A stretch of 64,000 nucleotides of DNA from Beaufortia kweichowensis (GCA_019155185.1 CM032801.1:3739616-3803615); one strand, 5' to 3'; counted from the first letter of the stretch, positions 12,213 through 26,176 are shown. Notes: generated by a model from the sequence alone, not told the origin. Translations and numbers: made by a program.

Positions 12213-14536
12213 CAATAAAAACAGACAACATTTTTTAATACATTTGAAAGGATGAGTTTAAAAAAACTGAACTGTCACTCTGTGGAAAATGTTCCTTTAA
12301 ATGTTCCTAATAATCCTTAAGACTGACACAGTAGAACAAATGTATAAAGTTAAATCTGTAGAAAGAACCATATCCACACACTACCGCCAAATATCACGTC
12401 TATTATCAGCTCTGTGAGTTTAAATAGAGTGCCAAACTATGACTAAGATCCCTCATATTTACCCCACGATCTGTGAAAACTCTTTCATGGAGGTTATGAC
12501 TCACTCAAGTAAAAGGAACTGTAAAACACACCGAATTGAACCACACAGACGAGATATCCACTTTCACCGAGTTTTGAAGGCGGAATGACTTTCTACCACG
12601 TTAAGAGGCAATTACCTCGCTCACAGGACACAGACATAAATACAGAGATGGCAGACATGTGACAGGTTAGAATAGACCGAATTAAGATCTGAGAGTAGAA
12701 GCAGGTTTACAGCACAAAACCGACATTTAAGATGGCAAAATCCATATGTGACAAGAAGACTAAGAGAGAACACAGAAGTGGGATAACCTATATATCTGTC
12801 TATCAGTCTTTTTTATCATATTTCAGTGACATCAGATGTCGAATGATAAAAGAAACTATATGACATCTGACCACTTCAAGGACCAGTTAAGTATGACATA
12901 ATTTATACATCGTGTGTGCAGTATCCCAAGTAAAATGTACATTTTGTGCCTTGTTAAGTAAAGTCAAGACAAGGTCATAGAGATGCTGAATAATACACAC
13001 ATCTTGAATGATGCTACCGAGAAGAAGAGCAAGAAAATATGAGTGTCATTGTCCTTAAATCCCTAATAAAGCCACAGAGCTCTAACATCAAAGCCATATT
13101 AATTTAGATCAAGTTTGTCTTCATTTATTCGTTTCTGTTTAAGATGAAAGTGTTACACCTCTAAAGCACTTGAGTGCTGCATTAGTCATATTTCTGGGCT
13201 ATGGGTTCAAGCACAGTAATAATTTGAGTCTTAATGGCAGAATGCACAAAGTCACACGCCTCAACCGATTCACTGCTTTATCACTTGTTCTTTTCTTTCT
13301 TGTATTACTACTAGCATCACATCCTTTCATATTAATACCTCACCACCACAGCCGAGGCTGAAACAGTAAAAGCAGAGTAAACATGTCATTTTACTGTAAT
13401 TTATTTTGAGTTCAACACTCAGAACGGTCAGATAAGGCCAGTGGAACACCTGCAGTCTTAGAAAACTATATGTTCTCTCATCTGTCATTATAATGCGATG
13501 ATGTAAAAGCTTCTCGGATGAGGCCAGAGCTGGATGTGTTCCAGACTAAAAAATATTCACGGCTATGGGGTCATAAATCCAGATACAGGCGGGCAGAGGA
13601 GCCAAAGAGGTGAATATGTCCTTGCAGCAGCCCTGCATCTTGAAGAGGTAGTTTGACTAAAATGATGCCATCAGCTCCAGCTCGCTGCAGTCAGCGTACA
13701 ACACAGTTACTGCACTTACAACAGATGTTAGATGATATGCATGATCATCACAAATACGAACTATATATTCATCTCTATATATTTCATACAGGTGTAGACT
13801 CAAAGTTCATAATGTGTCTGTTTACATTTATGCCATTTATAAATTCATATTTGTCTCATGGTCATTTTCAAATGATGCCAAATTGCAACATATTTGTTTG
13901 TTCTGCCTTTAACTTTAAGCTGATACATTGTTGGCTATTTATTCATCTCGACATCGGACACATCATTCATTTGGACTGTGATCGGACTGCGACAAACAGC
14001 AGCACACTCAAGCATCTTATCATACAGCAAGAAGATGCTTTAAAGTAAACTTAAAGAAAATATCAAAATCTTCTCATTCTAATACTAAAACAGAAAAAGA
14101 AAAAACTAAAATGAAGCTGATGGAAGGTTCATAAACGATGCATTAAAATATAAAGTCACATAATACCTTTTCTTGTTATGCCTTTTTTGAGAAAACGAAC
14201 TGATACTAATATTAAAAGCATGCACATATGTCTGCAATAAATAAAAAACATTAAATTCACTAAGAATGAAGTGGGACAGGTGTTGTGATGCTGCATCGTA
14301 TGTTTAAAACTCCTCAAAAGCAGAACAAGTGAAACCCGAATAAAACAAAATAAAGTATAAAAACAGCAAATCGACAGTGTGACTCACTAATTTCCGGACG
14401 CTTTATCACTATCCTTATGACATTAGCGCTTTACATCTAATCTGATGGACGGAGAAAAGAGATGCGCAGAAAAAGATCAAAGGATCTGCTTTAACTTTAA
14501 AGACGCTGCGCTAGTTATTAAAACGCTCATACTTAC

Positions 14537-14675
14537 ATGAAAGAGAATCCAGACGCGCTCAGAAATGATTTTCATCCGATTAAAGAGATTCCCCGCGGAC
14601 TCTGAGTATGTCTCTTACTGATTTTACACAACTTCCCAAGAATTTGCTTTATGAAATCAGTTGTGTGTGAATCTA
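14537..14675 (-). other. crtac1: crtac1 non-coding first exon (5' UTR); 5' limit approximate
   Basis: A strong donor (GTAAGT, read on the minus strand at 14531-14536) closes an exon that could join the acceptor after 11500, which begins the exon carrying the signal peptide. The donor lies about 3 kb upstream of the coding start in more GC-rich sequence with a TATA-like box just upstream. The start near 14675 is estimated from that box. An ATG at 14573-14575 would be out of frame with the main ORF. Confidence 0.55.
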
Positions 14676-14700
14676 TCCAATCACAAGCCTCTGTATGGAA

Positions 14701-14708
14701 TATTTAAA
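14701..14708 (-). promoter_or_regulatory. TATA-like box of the putative crtac1 promoter
   Basis: On the minus strand this reads TTTAAATA, about 25-30 bp before the estimated start of the non-coding exon. CCAAT-type pentamers occur nearby on both strands (for example at about 14678 and 14717). Position and motif are suggestive only. Confidence 0.3.
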
Positions 14709-17700
14709 TGACGTAACCAATAACTGCAATGGAGGGCGGAGCTGCGCGTATTGAATATCGTTTACCTGAGGCTTCCTACTTAATAATTCACAAGAGTTTG
14801 TCTGCTGTGATTTTAAGGACGTCGTTTTAAATATTATAATTTTAATTATGAAATACATAAACGAAACAATATTTGTTAGCATAATTACATTTGCAATTTT
14901 GAAGAAACTACTGTGGATTGAATTACACTCAGAAACAAGCTAAACATCTTTCAAATATGTGTACTTCTGTCTTCTAATCTATATGACACAAGATTTTAAC
15001 AAAATCTGCTATCTACTCATCTGCGGTCCGCATCCATAATACAGTTTTTGACAAATAAATGGCTCTTGTACATTATACCTAAAGTTGACATTAAATAAAG
15101 AATTGATTCTGTTTAATGCACGTATCTGATCTTGTCATCAATATCTGTTATTTGTATATGTGTTATTTAAGAGGAAAAAATGTGTCTTTGTAATGTTTAA
15201 TCAAAACGTAACGCTATTTCAATAAAAATAAGTTTACTCATACTCATGTGCGCAACCCATCACGTTTGACAAACTGTCCACTGTAGCATTAATATTTTCC
15301 TTTACAGTCGACTTTAATATCAAAACTACCTGAATCTTGTAGACTTTCCTATTTAAAAGATATTCCTGGTGTATTCAAATAAAATCACCCCTGTAATCTT
15401 AATGTAAGAGCCTCTGTCTGCTTTTTCTCTTCCGCTGACGTCACTCCTTACGCGCACCATTGGACACCGTAAAATAATGTAACGCCCATATCACGTAGAA
15501 TTAGTAGACTTGTTGAAAGTTAAATGACTTTCACAAAAGCACAAGCTCAGATGTAACCACAAACTTTGACTTGAAATATAAATAAAATCAATAGAAATTC
15601 TTCGGTCTTAGGTCTTTTTAGTATATTGTATATTTCCAATGAAAAATGAAACATTCATGAAAAATGTAATATGAATGTTTATGGTGGGGATAAAACCTTA
15701 CTAAGAATATAAGTGTCATGGATGGGGAAAAAAAAGAATAAATAATTATATGATGATTATATGACCACTGCCCAAAATTGTACAGATGTTCTCATTTACA
15801 AATAAGGTGGTTGTCATTAAGCCATCATCAGCATTAATGTTTGGTTCTCTGAACAAGGCAAGACTTTTCAATTCATTAAATTTCAATTAAGTCTCCAGAT
15901 GTCTTAATTTTTTTGCGTTTCATTGCTCATATGTTGGCTTTGCACTAAAAACACATTTCAGACCAGAAAGTTCTGCTGACCTGCACATCATCATCTGACA
16001 CTACAGGCCATGAATACACATGAACACTCATTCTGTTTCCCAGAAGAACTTCTGAACCCAATGAATCAGCCATCTTTGAAGAAAGCCAATTATCTTTCTG
16101 CTTTTCAGACACCTGATATGATCCCAGCACCAATGAAATTTCAAAACAGATCACAGCATGCATATATTGCCATTTACCAATGTCAAAATGACCCATTTGA
16201 TCTAGCATTTAATTAGTTAGTGGGGTTAATTTTTTGTACAACGTGTTCTCATTTTCTGTTCTGTTACCATTTGATTTCTGTGGATTCCTAACCTTAACCC
16301 TACTTAAAAGTAGTCTACATTTTGGAGATTCATGCATCACCTACCTTTGACACCATAATTCAATGTCCTTGGCAGATGGATGATGTCATATGTCTTCTCT
16401 CCCCAAACGGACCATCATCATTAGCTCACATAAAGCATGACATTACAGGCCTAATCGGTAAAGATCCCATTAAGAGTCACTGACAAAACGAGTCCCGCTG
16501 GGCTGAAGCTTCGAAATGTGACAAAGCACTTTAAGTTAATTAGTGCAATGTTTGTTGCAACTAAACTGTGACCAAGCAATAATTTGTGCTGTTAAGATGG
16601 GATGCTATTGAGCCACCCAAAATGACATTCTTACTTTCTTCTGTAAGAGACTTTCTTCTTCTGTCTTTTAAAGCAGCATGACAGCTATTTGAGATTAACA
16701 AATAATTAAAAAATAAAAAATAAAATGTTTGATTTACTGAAAATCTTTTCCTCCTGGTATTCTGCTCGACATCTACTTTTGTGTTTCATGAAACAAGAAA
16801 AGTCAAATGAGTTTGGAAGGATGTAGGGGTTGGTAAATGATGAGTTTTCTTTACGGTGATAGTAATGATTTAAAGACGTAATGTTGTTTACAATCTGTCT
16901 CATAGAAACTGAAACTTTACTGATTTACGTCTCACCTTGCTCCCTTGGTCATCTTAATATAAGAGCACTGATTAGAGTCTTATTTTATAAGAATGTATTG
17001 AGTAAAACACTCACCCTCCTGAGATATGAGGAATGTCCTTTCATCCCAAAATAATGCCAAAAAATAGGTTTACACGTGTTTTTAATACTCAGTCCTGCCA
17101 CTTGCACTAATATTTAATCTGCTGCTATGCCCATTTTTCCACTCACTCTCTCTAAACACCATCATTCACTGTTTTAATTTAAAGTATGAATATGTGATTT
17201 ATTTTCCAATGGCATGGGGCATAAATCTACTTTGCTGTGTGATAACAGAGGTGATGTCCCCTATATCGATCCGGAGCTTAATAGTGTTTGTTCTTTATAG
17301 CTGATCTCAGGAAATGAGGGAAATATACAGTTTTGAATGAGCTCTCTTATGGTATACAGCAGAGAGATAAAGCTACTAGAACAATATTTATATAAAATCA
17401 AAAAGATTGTTTTTATATGATGGATATGCATTGTGAAACATACCTAAGAAATCATCTTTGTTCTTACAAAGCAAACCTATCCATACTGTAATATTTTCCT
17501 TCAGCTGTGAGTTTCCATGTTTGGTTCTTTTTGTGTTTTGTCTACAGTTTTATGTCTTTGAAAAATACTTTATTTCAGGAGTAATACAGTATCTGCTCCA
17601 TTGAACATTGTATTTATCTCTGTACCATCATATGTTTGATAAATGGATGTAGAAAGTATTTTTTTGCCATCGGCCAACAAGCTTCTAAACTTTCCTAATT

Positions 17701-19125
17701 ATTTTTCTCAATGTTTGTTGCGTCCACTTTATAGCCTGAAATCTTGCTTGTTGAGCAGATAAAATGTGTGCGGCCATCATTCTGTCACTGTTCCTCACGC
17801 CAGTGTTTCAGTCCCTGAGGGTCTGTCAGATCAATAAGAGAAATCAAATTGTGTTTCTTACACTCGTGGCACAGACAAGCTGGTAAGAAATAGAAATGTT
17901 ACAGATGTCTCAGCACATCAGCATCATGGATGAACCCTGTGTGTAATGCCTTAAAAGTGATGTGTGTCACTTTTCAATATCTTTTCCATTCCATAAAACA
18001 TGCAGATGAGACTGTAAGTTATCATAAATTGTCTCTGTCATTTAATTTACCATCTGAACTAGACAGACTCGACTAGCAAAATTATCTTTGGGTCAAAGAA
18101 GGCTAACAAAAGGGGTCAATGTTAAAGACAGAGTTTTGTAGCAGGTGGAGCAGGACAGATAAATCAGCTCGAGAACTTGTCCTCGTGTATCCGCCCTCAG
18201 CTAAACCAAATGTAACTTGTTGTGTTTAGACAAAGCGTGCTGTCAGCATCAGCTAAAGAACATTCTAGCGTGTCATCTCTCTACTGAAGCCTGAAAATTA
18301 ATTTTTCATTGATTTGGAGAGGTCTTGAAGAGGAAGCGATAAGATGATGTCCATCTCCGGTGAAGGGGGAGTGCGGTGCCATAGCAGAATAACTGTACGG
18401 ATACCAAAGCCTGTGAAGTTTGGAGGATGAAGACCATGACACTGATAAATCATTGTAATCTATGACTTTCACAGAGGATGAGTAGAAAAACAAACAGGAT
18501 TACAAAGATCTTTGCTTTGCATTAGGTAGTACTTTGCATGGTACTCTTGCCAAAAGCCTAATCATCTTAAATCACGTAAATGCAATAGACATTTTGTTTG
18601 TCTCAAATAGAAATTACTTGAGGCAATAAACATATAAACAAAGTTTAATACAGTGTAAAATTATGGCACATTTTTTCAAGAGCTACTTGAAATAAAACAT
18701 TGCAATACCTGATTTACATTCAGAATAAGCTCCATGGTTGCCCAAGGCTGTTACACAGATTACAGACGTATTAATGCTTACCATTTCTGTTCTGCATATA
18801 AGAGAGCAGAATGACTCACAAGACAAAAAATAATGTTGCATTGACACTAAATGCAACTAACGTGGTCAAACTAATAGACTATTGATCTGAAGAGAATTGT
18901 GCACAAGGATCAGCTCTCCAACATCAGTTTATTCACTGCAGAGATGCTAGATTCTAGTGTAAAGAATAAAAAAACAAAAATCAAAAACATAATTGTGACT
19001 TCCTATAAATTGAGTAGAATGCAAATCATCAGCAACATCATAAAAGAGCAAATATATCAGCAATATAAAACACAATATATAAATATTTCTTCTTGCAAAA
19101 TAAAAAATCTTTCATCATTTATTCA

Positions 19126-19335
19126 CCCTCATGCCATTTTAAACCTGACTTTAATTTTTCTGCAGAAAACAAAAGAAGATATTTTAAAGATTGTTGGTAA
19201 CCAAACTACATTGGGACCTTTTTTATGTCCATTGTATGAACACAAAACCACTGAGACATTTCTTAAAAAATCTTTTGTTCCACAGAGGAAAGAGTCATAT
19301 GAAGGTTTGAAAAAATATGAGTGTGAATAAGTAAT
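19126..19335 (+). mobile_element. Fragment of a common cyprinid DNA-transposon repeat
   Basis: Reads TTCACCCTCATGCCATTTTA, later AACAAAAGAAGATATTTTAA, GTTGGTAACCAAACTACATT, CACAAAACCACTGAGACATT and CACAGAGGAAAGAGTCATA. I recognise this series as a frequent zebrafish-type repeat. It explains most of the right half of a 143-codon reading frame here, which is not a gene. Confidence 0.75.
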
Positions 19336-20027
19336 GACACTCGTTTTAATTTGCGTTAATATGGTTGAGTCCACTAAGAATGCCTCCAGATTCATTCCTG
19401 CGAGGAATTATCAGCATTAGATGCGAATTACGTTTATGTGAATATTCAAGCATTGTAACACCATTTCACTTTGTCCTTAATTTAAGAAGTATTGATTTAT
19501 GCTCACTTTATTGCTGTATGACATCCGTAATCAGAACAACAGTCTGACAGGAGAGATTAATAAGACAGGAAAAGGAAGGAATGGCAATCAGCAAGAGAAC
19601 CTTGAGTCCATCTCCCATAACCTCGCTTTAATTATGCGTTTCTGTGATCTTGATGGATTCAACACCATCGGCCATCCATTTGTCTTTGCATGATATCTGT
19701 TTGTTTAAGATCACTGCAATTTAAATTATTCAGATGACTGCTTGTTAATTATGATTGAAATTATTATTGTAATTATTTGAAAGTCACTATTAAAATGAGA
19801 AGATCTGAAGAAGCTACAGTGGCGTAGATAAATGAGACTCTGGCAGTCTAGAATCAATAGATATTGAAGGAGACAGATGTCTGCCCAAATGATTTTTCAA
19901 TGGCACATATTTAAACATTATCTCTGAATGATAAAGATAGAAAAAAACTTTAGCTAAACTTAAAATAGGTAACATATCATCTGCCAATCACAAGTGAACG
20001 ATCATGTATTAACCAATGGTTTTCCCA

Positions 20028-20143
20028 CACTTAACACTGTTACAAATATGTACATTTTCTAGGTTAGTTTAAACCAACGGTTGGGTTTTTTACATATTTT
20101 AGCCAACCGTGGCTTGAAACAACCCAGCATTTCCTAAAGTGTA
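20028..20143. mobile_element. Palindromic MITE
   Basis: Starts CACTTAACACTGTTAC and ends CTAAAGTGT. The centre holds AACCAACGGTTGGGTT and a partner stretch, with GCCAACCGTGG further on. About 115 bp, non-coding, would fold as a hairpin. Confidence 0.55.
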
Positions 20144-20746
20144 AAATTCAATGTAACTAAATGTCATTTTTAAATAAGAGATGCTTTTAAAATGAAGAGA
20201 AGTTATGTGAAGAGTAGGTTTTTGGCTCACAGTAATCTGCGGTGATGATGATGTGTAGTCAGTATGCAGTGAGTATAGTCAGAAGGAAGCCATGTGTCAC
20301 TTTCCTCAGCGCCTGCATACAGGTGAGCTTATCAGTGTTGAAGATGAATTGAGACACAGGTCTGCAGTACTTTATCTTGGTCAGGAGGGCACGGTTATCC
20401 TCACACGCTGAAAGATATAGCAGCATCACCATCTAAAAAACATTTTTAGGGATTAGGTTTCAAGACCTCTTTTTTACCCAGTGTCCTTTTTTCTTTTAAA
20501 ACCAACAGCTATTTTTAGTAAGCTTGCGTCATTTTATGACTATGCATAAATATTGTAAATTACTTCAGTATCAACAACCAAAATTGTTCATCCACAATAA
20601 ATACATTTTATTATTGCAATAGCTTTTGGAGACGTTTAATTAAAGTTAATGGTATTTATTAACACATTTTTGGGTCATTCTTTACGCATAACATTATCAG
20701 ATTATTTATCATTTTGGCAATTAAAAATAGATATGCAAGTACAGTA

Positions 20747-20880
20747 TGAAATCTCATTATCATTCACTTGCCTTTATGTCGTTACAAACCTTTATAACTT
20801 TATTTCCTCCATGCAATGCAAGATAATGTGTAAACAATATGGATAGTGCTGTTTTGTTTCATACAATCAAAAGTAAATGA
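20747..20880 (+). repeat. Decayed fragment of the same repeat type as 19126-19335
   Basis: ATTCACTTGCCTTTATGTCG followed by TTACAAACCTTTATAACTTT resembles the left part of the common cyprinid repeat (CCTCATGTCGTTCCAAACC type). Diverged. Confidence 0.5.
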
Positions 20881-23539
20881 TAACTTTATTGTACCTTTCA
20901 GGACTATTCCTTTAAACCTTGCTGCTTTTCATATAACTTTACCATGTAGTCATAATAATGAAGTTCTACATTACATAAGCTCAGAAAGACCTTTGCTATG
21001 ATGATTTACAGTTATGTTTGATCCCATTGCAGTTACGATAATTGGAATATGTTTGGGCTGGAAACAATGCAGAGTTAGACACACAAATGTAAATAAACGC
21101 AGCAGGAGTGAACCAAAGCAGGTGGAAGCAGTAACAACATCCAGCTAATAAAATGTTCGATCAGATGGTTGGTTTTAATGTCGTGCGGTACAGAGGTTTA
21201 TTTTCGAGTGGGAGAGGTCAGGCTAACTGTGTGCAGACGATGGAGATCTGTAATCTGTCATATAGATTCATTTTAGCATGGACATAATCTCATCAGCACC
21301 AAACTCATCACCTTGTTATTGTGTGCAGGTAATTGAGTCATAAGTGTTCTATTGTTAGTAGATCAAGGTTCTTGCTAGTGTCCAGATTTGTGTTTACAAT
21401 ATACTGATGCACGTCATGGGGAGCAAGGGAAGGGAATGAGGTACAGCCAGCAGGTCGGAGGTCAATTTATCACTCTGAAACAAAATCATAACAGGAAATG
21501 ATATAAGGCAATAACATCATATACTTGAGATGACGGTGTGAATTGTAGCCAGGACACAAAACGTTTTTTGGGCTTTGTGTTTGTTGAATACAAAGCAATT
21601 ACTTATTTATATTATAAACTGTATGTTTCTATTCTATCATTTATTAAAAAATTACTATATACATAGATATAGTATGAAGCAATTAAAGCATTTTTTATCA
21701 TGCACATACAAGCATGATTTGATAACAGAGCTATATTTTAATAATTTTTATCTTTGCATATTAAACTTGCGTAGGAGAAAGTATTAAAATATTAACAAAC
21801 TTCACCTTTAACATTAAGTATTAAGAAGAAGCCCCCCCTTTTTTTTAAGAAATCTGCCCTTGAAATAATTTGCCATTGATATGCCATCTTGGCTATATCT
21901 TCATGCATAGGCACATTCAATTATGCAAGCCAGCGGAGGGAGACAAAGTGTGACGTTTCCAAAGTTTAAGCCCAGCCTATACCAAACTGTGTTCCCACAG
22001 GACCCTAAAGGGAACAGTTTCACACTTGAGAGATGGTTAAAGGGGAAATCTCTCCACCCCTGCCACTTCCATTAACTTAGGCTGGGTGAAGTGTAGAGAC
22101 GTGCAGCTTATGAGATGAGACCTTCCGAGGCCTGTGAGACAGATTGTGTCATTTTATATAGTGCTTGTGACGCATTGGAGGTGACAGAGCATGATTTTCA
22201 GGGTACACAGCTAATGTTCCCTTCACATTCATATATTTGTATGATTCATTTTGAGATCGTTTTTGGTCTGTAAGGAACCCCACTTCCTTAAAAATGCAGT
22301 TTAATTTTTTCCCTCAAAAACCTGAATACACAACATATCTGTTTTCCCTCAGGTGCTTTTCAAGCTTGAATTTTAAACACATGACCACTAGGTGGAGACA
22401 CATTTATAATAACTGTAGTTCAGTCCTCTCATTGGCAGATTTCACATCTGAAAATCAGACATGATTTAATGGCACAGCTTCATGAAGTATTGCCTCTCAA
22501 GATACAAACCTAGTACCATAATACAGTCCATGGTACAGATAAAGTGAATAAAGAGAAACATTTGTCCACACTTGAGATATAAACTATGTATGATTTAAAA
22601 GACAAAACGGTACAAAACAGTACCAGGTGCTCATAGTTGTGCTTTATCATGAGTAAAACACAGCTATTGATCGGAATCAAGGACTGGAACTAACAGTTTT
22701 ATAAATCTTTTTTTTAAAAAAAACTTGTATTACACCTGTTATATAAGTTTGGTCACCCTGGAATAACTTAAAGTTAAGTTTCTGACTCCTGGAGATGTTG
22801 ATATGTCATTAATTTCCTTTCAGATTCTGAAAGGAAATCTTTATTACCCATCACCCCATAATAAAGTATAGGACCGTTTCAGCTTTTGAGCAATTTAAAG
22901 TCTCACAAAGATTTACATAGAAAAATATGTTGTGATGATGTAAATAACATAAAAAGCAGAAAGAATATTCTGTTCATTTATAGGATGGGTTCTGTCTAAT
23001 GGTGGTTGCCATGTTAAGATCATGACCAGCCAAATACCTATACGTCTGCTTTTATATTATACCTTTAGCAATGAAATAATTCATGGATTAATCTTTCTTT
23101 AAATAGGGTATTTTACAATACAGCTTACTATATAAATGTAGCATGATTTTGGGGATGCAGATAGGTGTCACTATAAAATATTTTTTAAAACAGGACATTC
23201 TGTAGCTGCTGTCCCATACATGAACAATAATAAACAGCATAAATTCAAGATTTGCTAGTACAGACTCAATGTATTCAGTGTTTGTGTGTTTTATCCCACA
23301 ACCCTTTGCACCGTGTTGGTTTGTATAGGACTTTAAGAGAAAGCTTCCTGGCTCTTCTCTGTGGCATGGGCAGAAAAAGCAGCTCTGTCCCGATCCACCC
23401 TATAATCAGCCATTTTAACAGCTCTCATTTTCTGCTGTATATATAACTGTAATTGTCAGGCAATACTCTTATGGCAATGCATATGTTCTGCTGTTTGCTG
23501 TAAATTTGAGAGTAGAAGTGTGAGAAGCCAGTGAAATGT

Positions 23540-23573
23540 ACACAAACACACGCACACAAACACACGCACACAA
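23540..23573. repeat. Short tandem array (ACACACGCACACAA)n
   Basis: About two and a half tandem copies of a 14-bp AC-rich unit. Confidence 0.8.
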
Positions 23574-25134
23574 ACGAATTGAAAAGGTTTACAGACTATT
23601 GTTTTTCAGAGCAAGATATGCAAACATTGATTTTAATAAAATAAAAGTGAGTAATCAAACTGAATAACCTTTTGCTCTCTGGTTTAGATTTAAAAACAGA
23701 TTTTCAGTCTCTGACCCCTACATTTAAATGACCAATAATTATAATCTGTTTTAGTATACAATATCATACATACATATTGGCTAATGGCCACCCAGCTCAT
23801 TACTTTGCTGTATCAGCATCAACCATTACAGAAATCCATATCAGTCACCAACTAATGAGAATTATATGTGGAAGGTGTGTATCTGTGACACATTTTAATG
23901 ATGATCTAAACTGATGTGATCTTTATAAACTGAATGTATAACAGTTGGCATTGAATTCATTCTTTCCTTGTTACTTTTTACTACAGCACTAGTTTCCCAG
24001 TAAACATAACAGCAATACAAAAAAACGACTGTAGTTATTGTCGGTGTAGTCGTGCCATTTACAAAACAGACACTGCTGGAGAAATGCGCTCTGACTCATG
24101 ATTGTGCAATGCTTCAGTCGGTCAGACATGCTAAATGTGTATTATGACCTTCAGCTGGTCTGTACAGCATTGGACAATTATTTTCAAGTTTCTAGAAGAC
24201 CAACATCACTATTTTCTTTATGTATTGGGTCATACAAGCAAGAAAAATGCATTGTATATCTTCAGCAAGGTGAAGTGAATATGGTTAATGGGTCTACTTT
24301 GTGTTTCTCGGTGTAAAAATGAAAGAAAAAAGTCATTTGTTTCACAAAACAAGAAACACGGTCAAAAATCTCTCACAAACACACATTTATTGATGTGCAA
24401 TGAATCATGGGACACAGAGTATAGAGACCTGATGAGCGATATATACTGTATATTCACATTTACTGTAAGGCTGTTTGCATTGACTTACTACCGTAATATC
24501 TACCAGAAAACAGAAACAAGAGTTTTACATCACGCTGCAGTTTCTGGAATGATTTTGGTATTGCTTTCTCATTCATTATAGATGGCTGGCTAAGTGATGG
24601 AGAATACACATATTTCATCCCTGAGAGAACTGCAAATTACATTTGAAAGATTTTTGTCATGTCTGCTCCTTAAAAACTCCCAGGACAGTTTACAATTAGC
24701 ACCAAAAGTTTGATTGAAATTATTATGAAATTATGAAACCAATATATGCAACATTAATGCTAAGAGTATACAGTAACATGATGTCTTAAACCATAAATTA
24801 AAGCACCTGTAAAATGATAGATAAAGAGTACACAAATGTAACTGTACACAGATTATAGGGACAAAACAACATCATAATGTATTGTAAAAAATGAAAGAAT
24901 ATGGACATAGAAAGGGATGTGCTGCTACATACAGAAGCAAGTTGGTGTAGGTAATATTTCTGCGCTATATCTACTCAGAAGATTCACGTAAAATTCACTA
25001 AAGTCTTTAAGACCAATAAAGCCAAAATGGTTTATAAAATCAAGCATTACAGATTATAATTTAAAAAGAATATAGAAGGGAAAGAAATAAACTTTAAACA
25101 TGATAATTTGGGATCAAATGACATATTAGTTTAT

Positions 25135-25385
25135 ACACTCTTAAAAATAAAAGTGCTTCTAAAGGTTTTTCACAGCAATGCCATAGAAAAACCATTTTTA
25201 GTTGCCCACAAAATTTTTCAGTCAAAGATTCTTACATTCTCTTACATTTTTATAGTCTGAAGAACCTACAAAGACCCTATTGTGAAACAAAACGAGAAAC
25301 ATTTTCCCTAGATTGTAATAGTTCTTTATGGAACCATACAGCCAAAAATGGATCTTCTATGGCATTGTGAAGCACCTTTATTTCC
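25135..25385. mobile_element. MITE of the CACTCTTAAAAATAAAGG family, complete copy
   Basis: Left end ACACTCTTAAAAATAAAAGT; the right end has GAAGCACCTTTATTTCC. Inside are AGAAAAACCATTTTTAG and GTTCTTTATGGAACCATA, the arms of an imperfect hairpin. Non-coding. Confidence 0.8.
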
Positions 25386-26170
25386 AATGCACAATAATTG
25401 CTGTTATACACGTTAACAATAAGTACAACTGAGATGTTACTTCCTTACTAATGTATAACTTTTTTATTTTTAGAAAAAGAAGTGTTCACTATATTCTTAA
25501 AGAGCACTGCTTGACACTAAGGAAGTCAGATTTAGGGCTGTTTGCAACTCTTTAACAATACTTATGCTATAAATGCTTAACACTATATTTTTTGAAAGCT
25601 TCAAGTACGCACTAGACTAAGGCAACACGTTCCATTCAACCACAAATCAAATCGCCAAAATAGCAGTAAACCATTCAGCAAGCGCTTATCAATACTCTCC
25701 ATTCTCAAACTAATAAAACTCTCACCTAGAAAATGAGTTTAACATATTAAATAAATTAATCCTCAGCATATACAACATCCTTTCTCATCCTTAAAGATTT
25801 AGGAAAGTCATCGACAAATGATGATAAGGTCTATTGAAAAAAATGAAGGTAGTACAAATACCGAACATACAAACAGAAGTGTGTGTTGATACATGGGAGT
25901 GACTGGCCCATTTGTACCAGAATACTGACGCTCCATCAATAAAGTGCATAACCCAACAAAAGAACTGAAATATTGATTAAAAAAATAAACAGGAAAAGTG
26001 AACAAACTGCATTTAGATCTTATTATAATCATACTGCTAAAATTATTATAATAAACACACCAATCTGTAGTATCTTTTTTGATAAAATAACTAAAAGTAA
26101 AAATAATTATACTGAGGAAATTATTCTTTTATAAATATATTTGTATGTGTAGTCAATAAAGACCAGTTTT

Positions 26171-26176
26171 TTTATT
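26171..26176 (-). promoter_or_regulatory. Candidate loxl4 polyadenylation signal
   Basis: AATAAA on the minus strand about 380 nt past the loxl4 stop. It is the first good hexamer noted downstream, but cleavage-site context cannot be proved here. Confidence 0.35.

Larger units (their letters stand above)
11501..14536 (-). other. First crtac1 intron
   Basis: Contains a nested pair of MITEs (11652-12212 with 11858-12153 inside). The remainder, about 12.3-14.5 kb, shows no recognisable gene. A 131-codon plus-strand reading frame at 13653-14048 has no recognisable domain. Confidence 0.65.
11399..14575 (-). other. Spliced upstream ORF overlapping the crtac1 start codon
   Basis: If exon 14537-~14675 joins the exon starting at 11500, an ATG at 14573-14575 opens 13 codons, crosses the splice junction and continues 33 codons. 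It stops with TAA at 11399-11401, inside the signal-peptide coding region in another frame. It passes over the main ATG at 11490-11492, so it could reduce translation of crtac1. A second out-of-frame ATG lies at 11498-11500 in the same upstream frame. This depends on the inferred first exon. Confidence 0.35.
14710..26170. other. Intergenic region between crtac1 and loxl4
   Basis: About 11.5 kb with no exon set, tRNA or other gene I can support. In human this interval holds GOLGA7B and R3HCC1L (from memory); neither is recognisable here. Repeat content: 19126-19335, 20028-20143, about 20747-20880 and 25135-25385. The blocks at about 16370-16570 and 19360-19740 are complex, with homeodomain-type TAATTA words, and could be regulatory; this is inference. 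Confidence 0.6.

Noticed and set aside
13653..14048. 131-codon plus-strand reading frame in the first crtac1 intron
   Set aside because: Low-complexity hydrophobic and His-rich translation, no domain, antisense to the gene.
18899..19330. 143-codon plus-strand reading frame
   Set aside because: Its right half is a fragment of a common cyprinid DNA repeat; no domain or splice structure.
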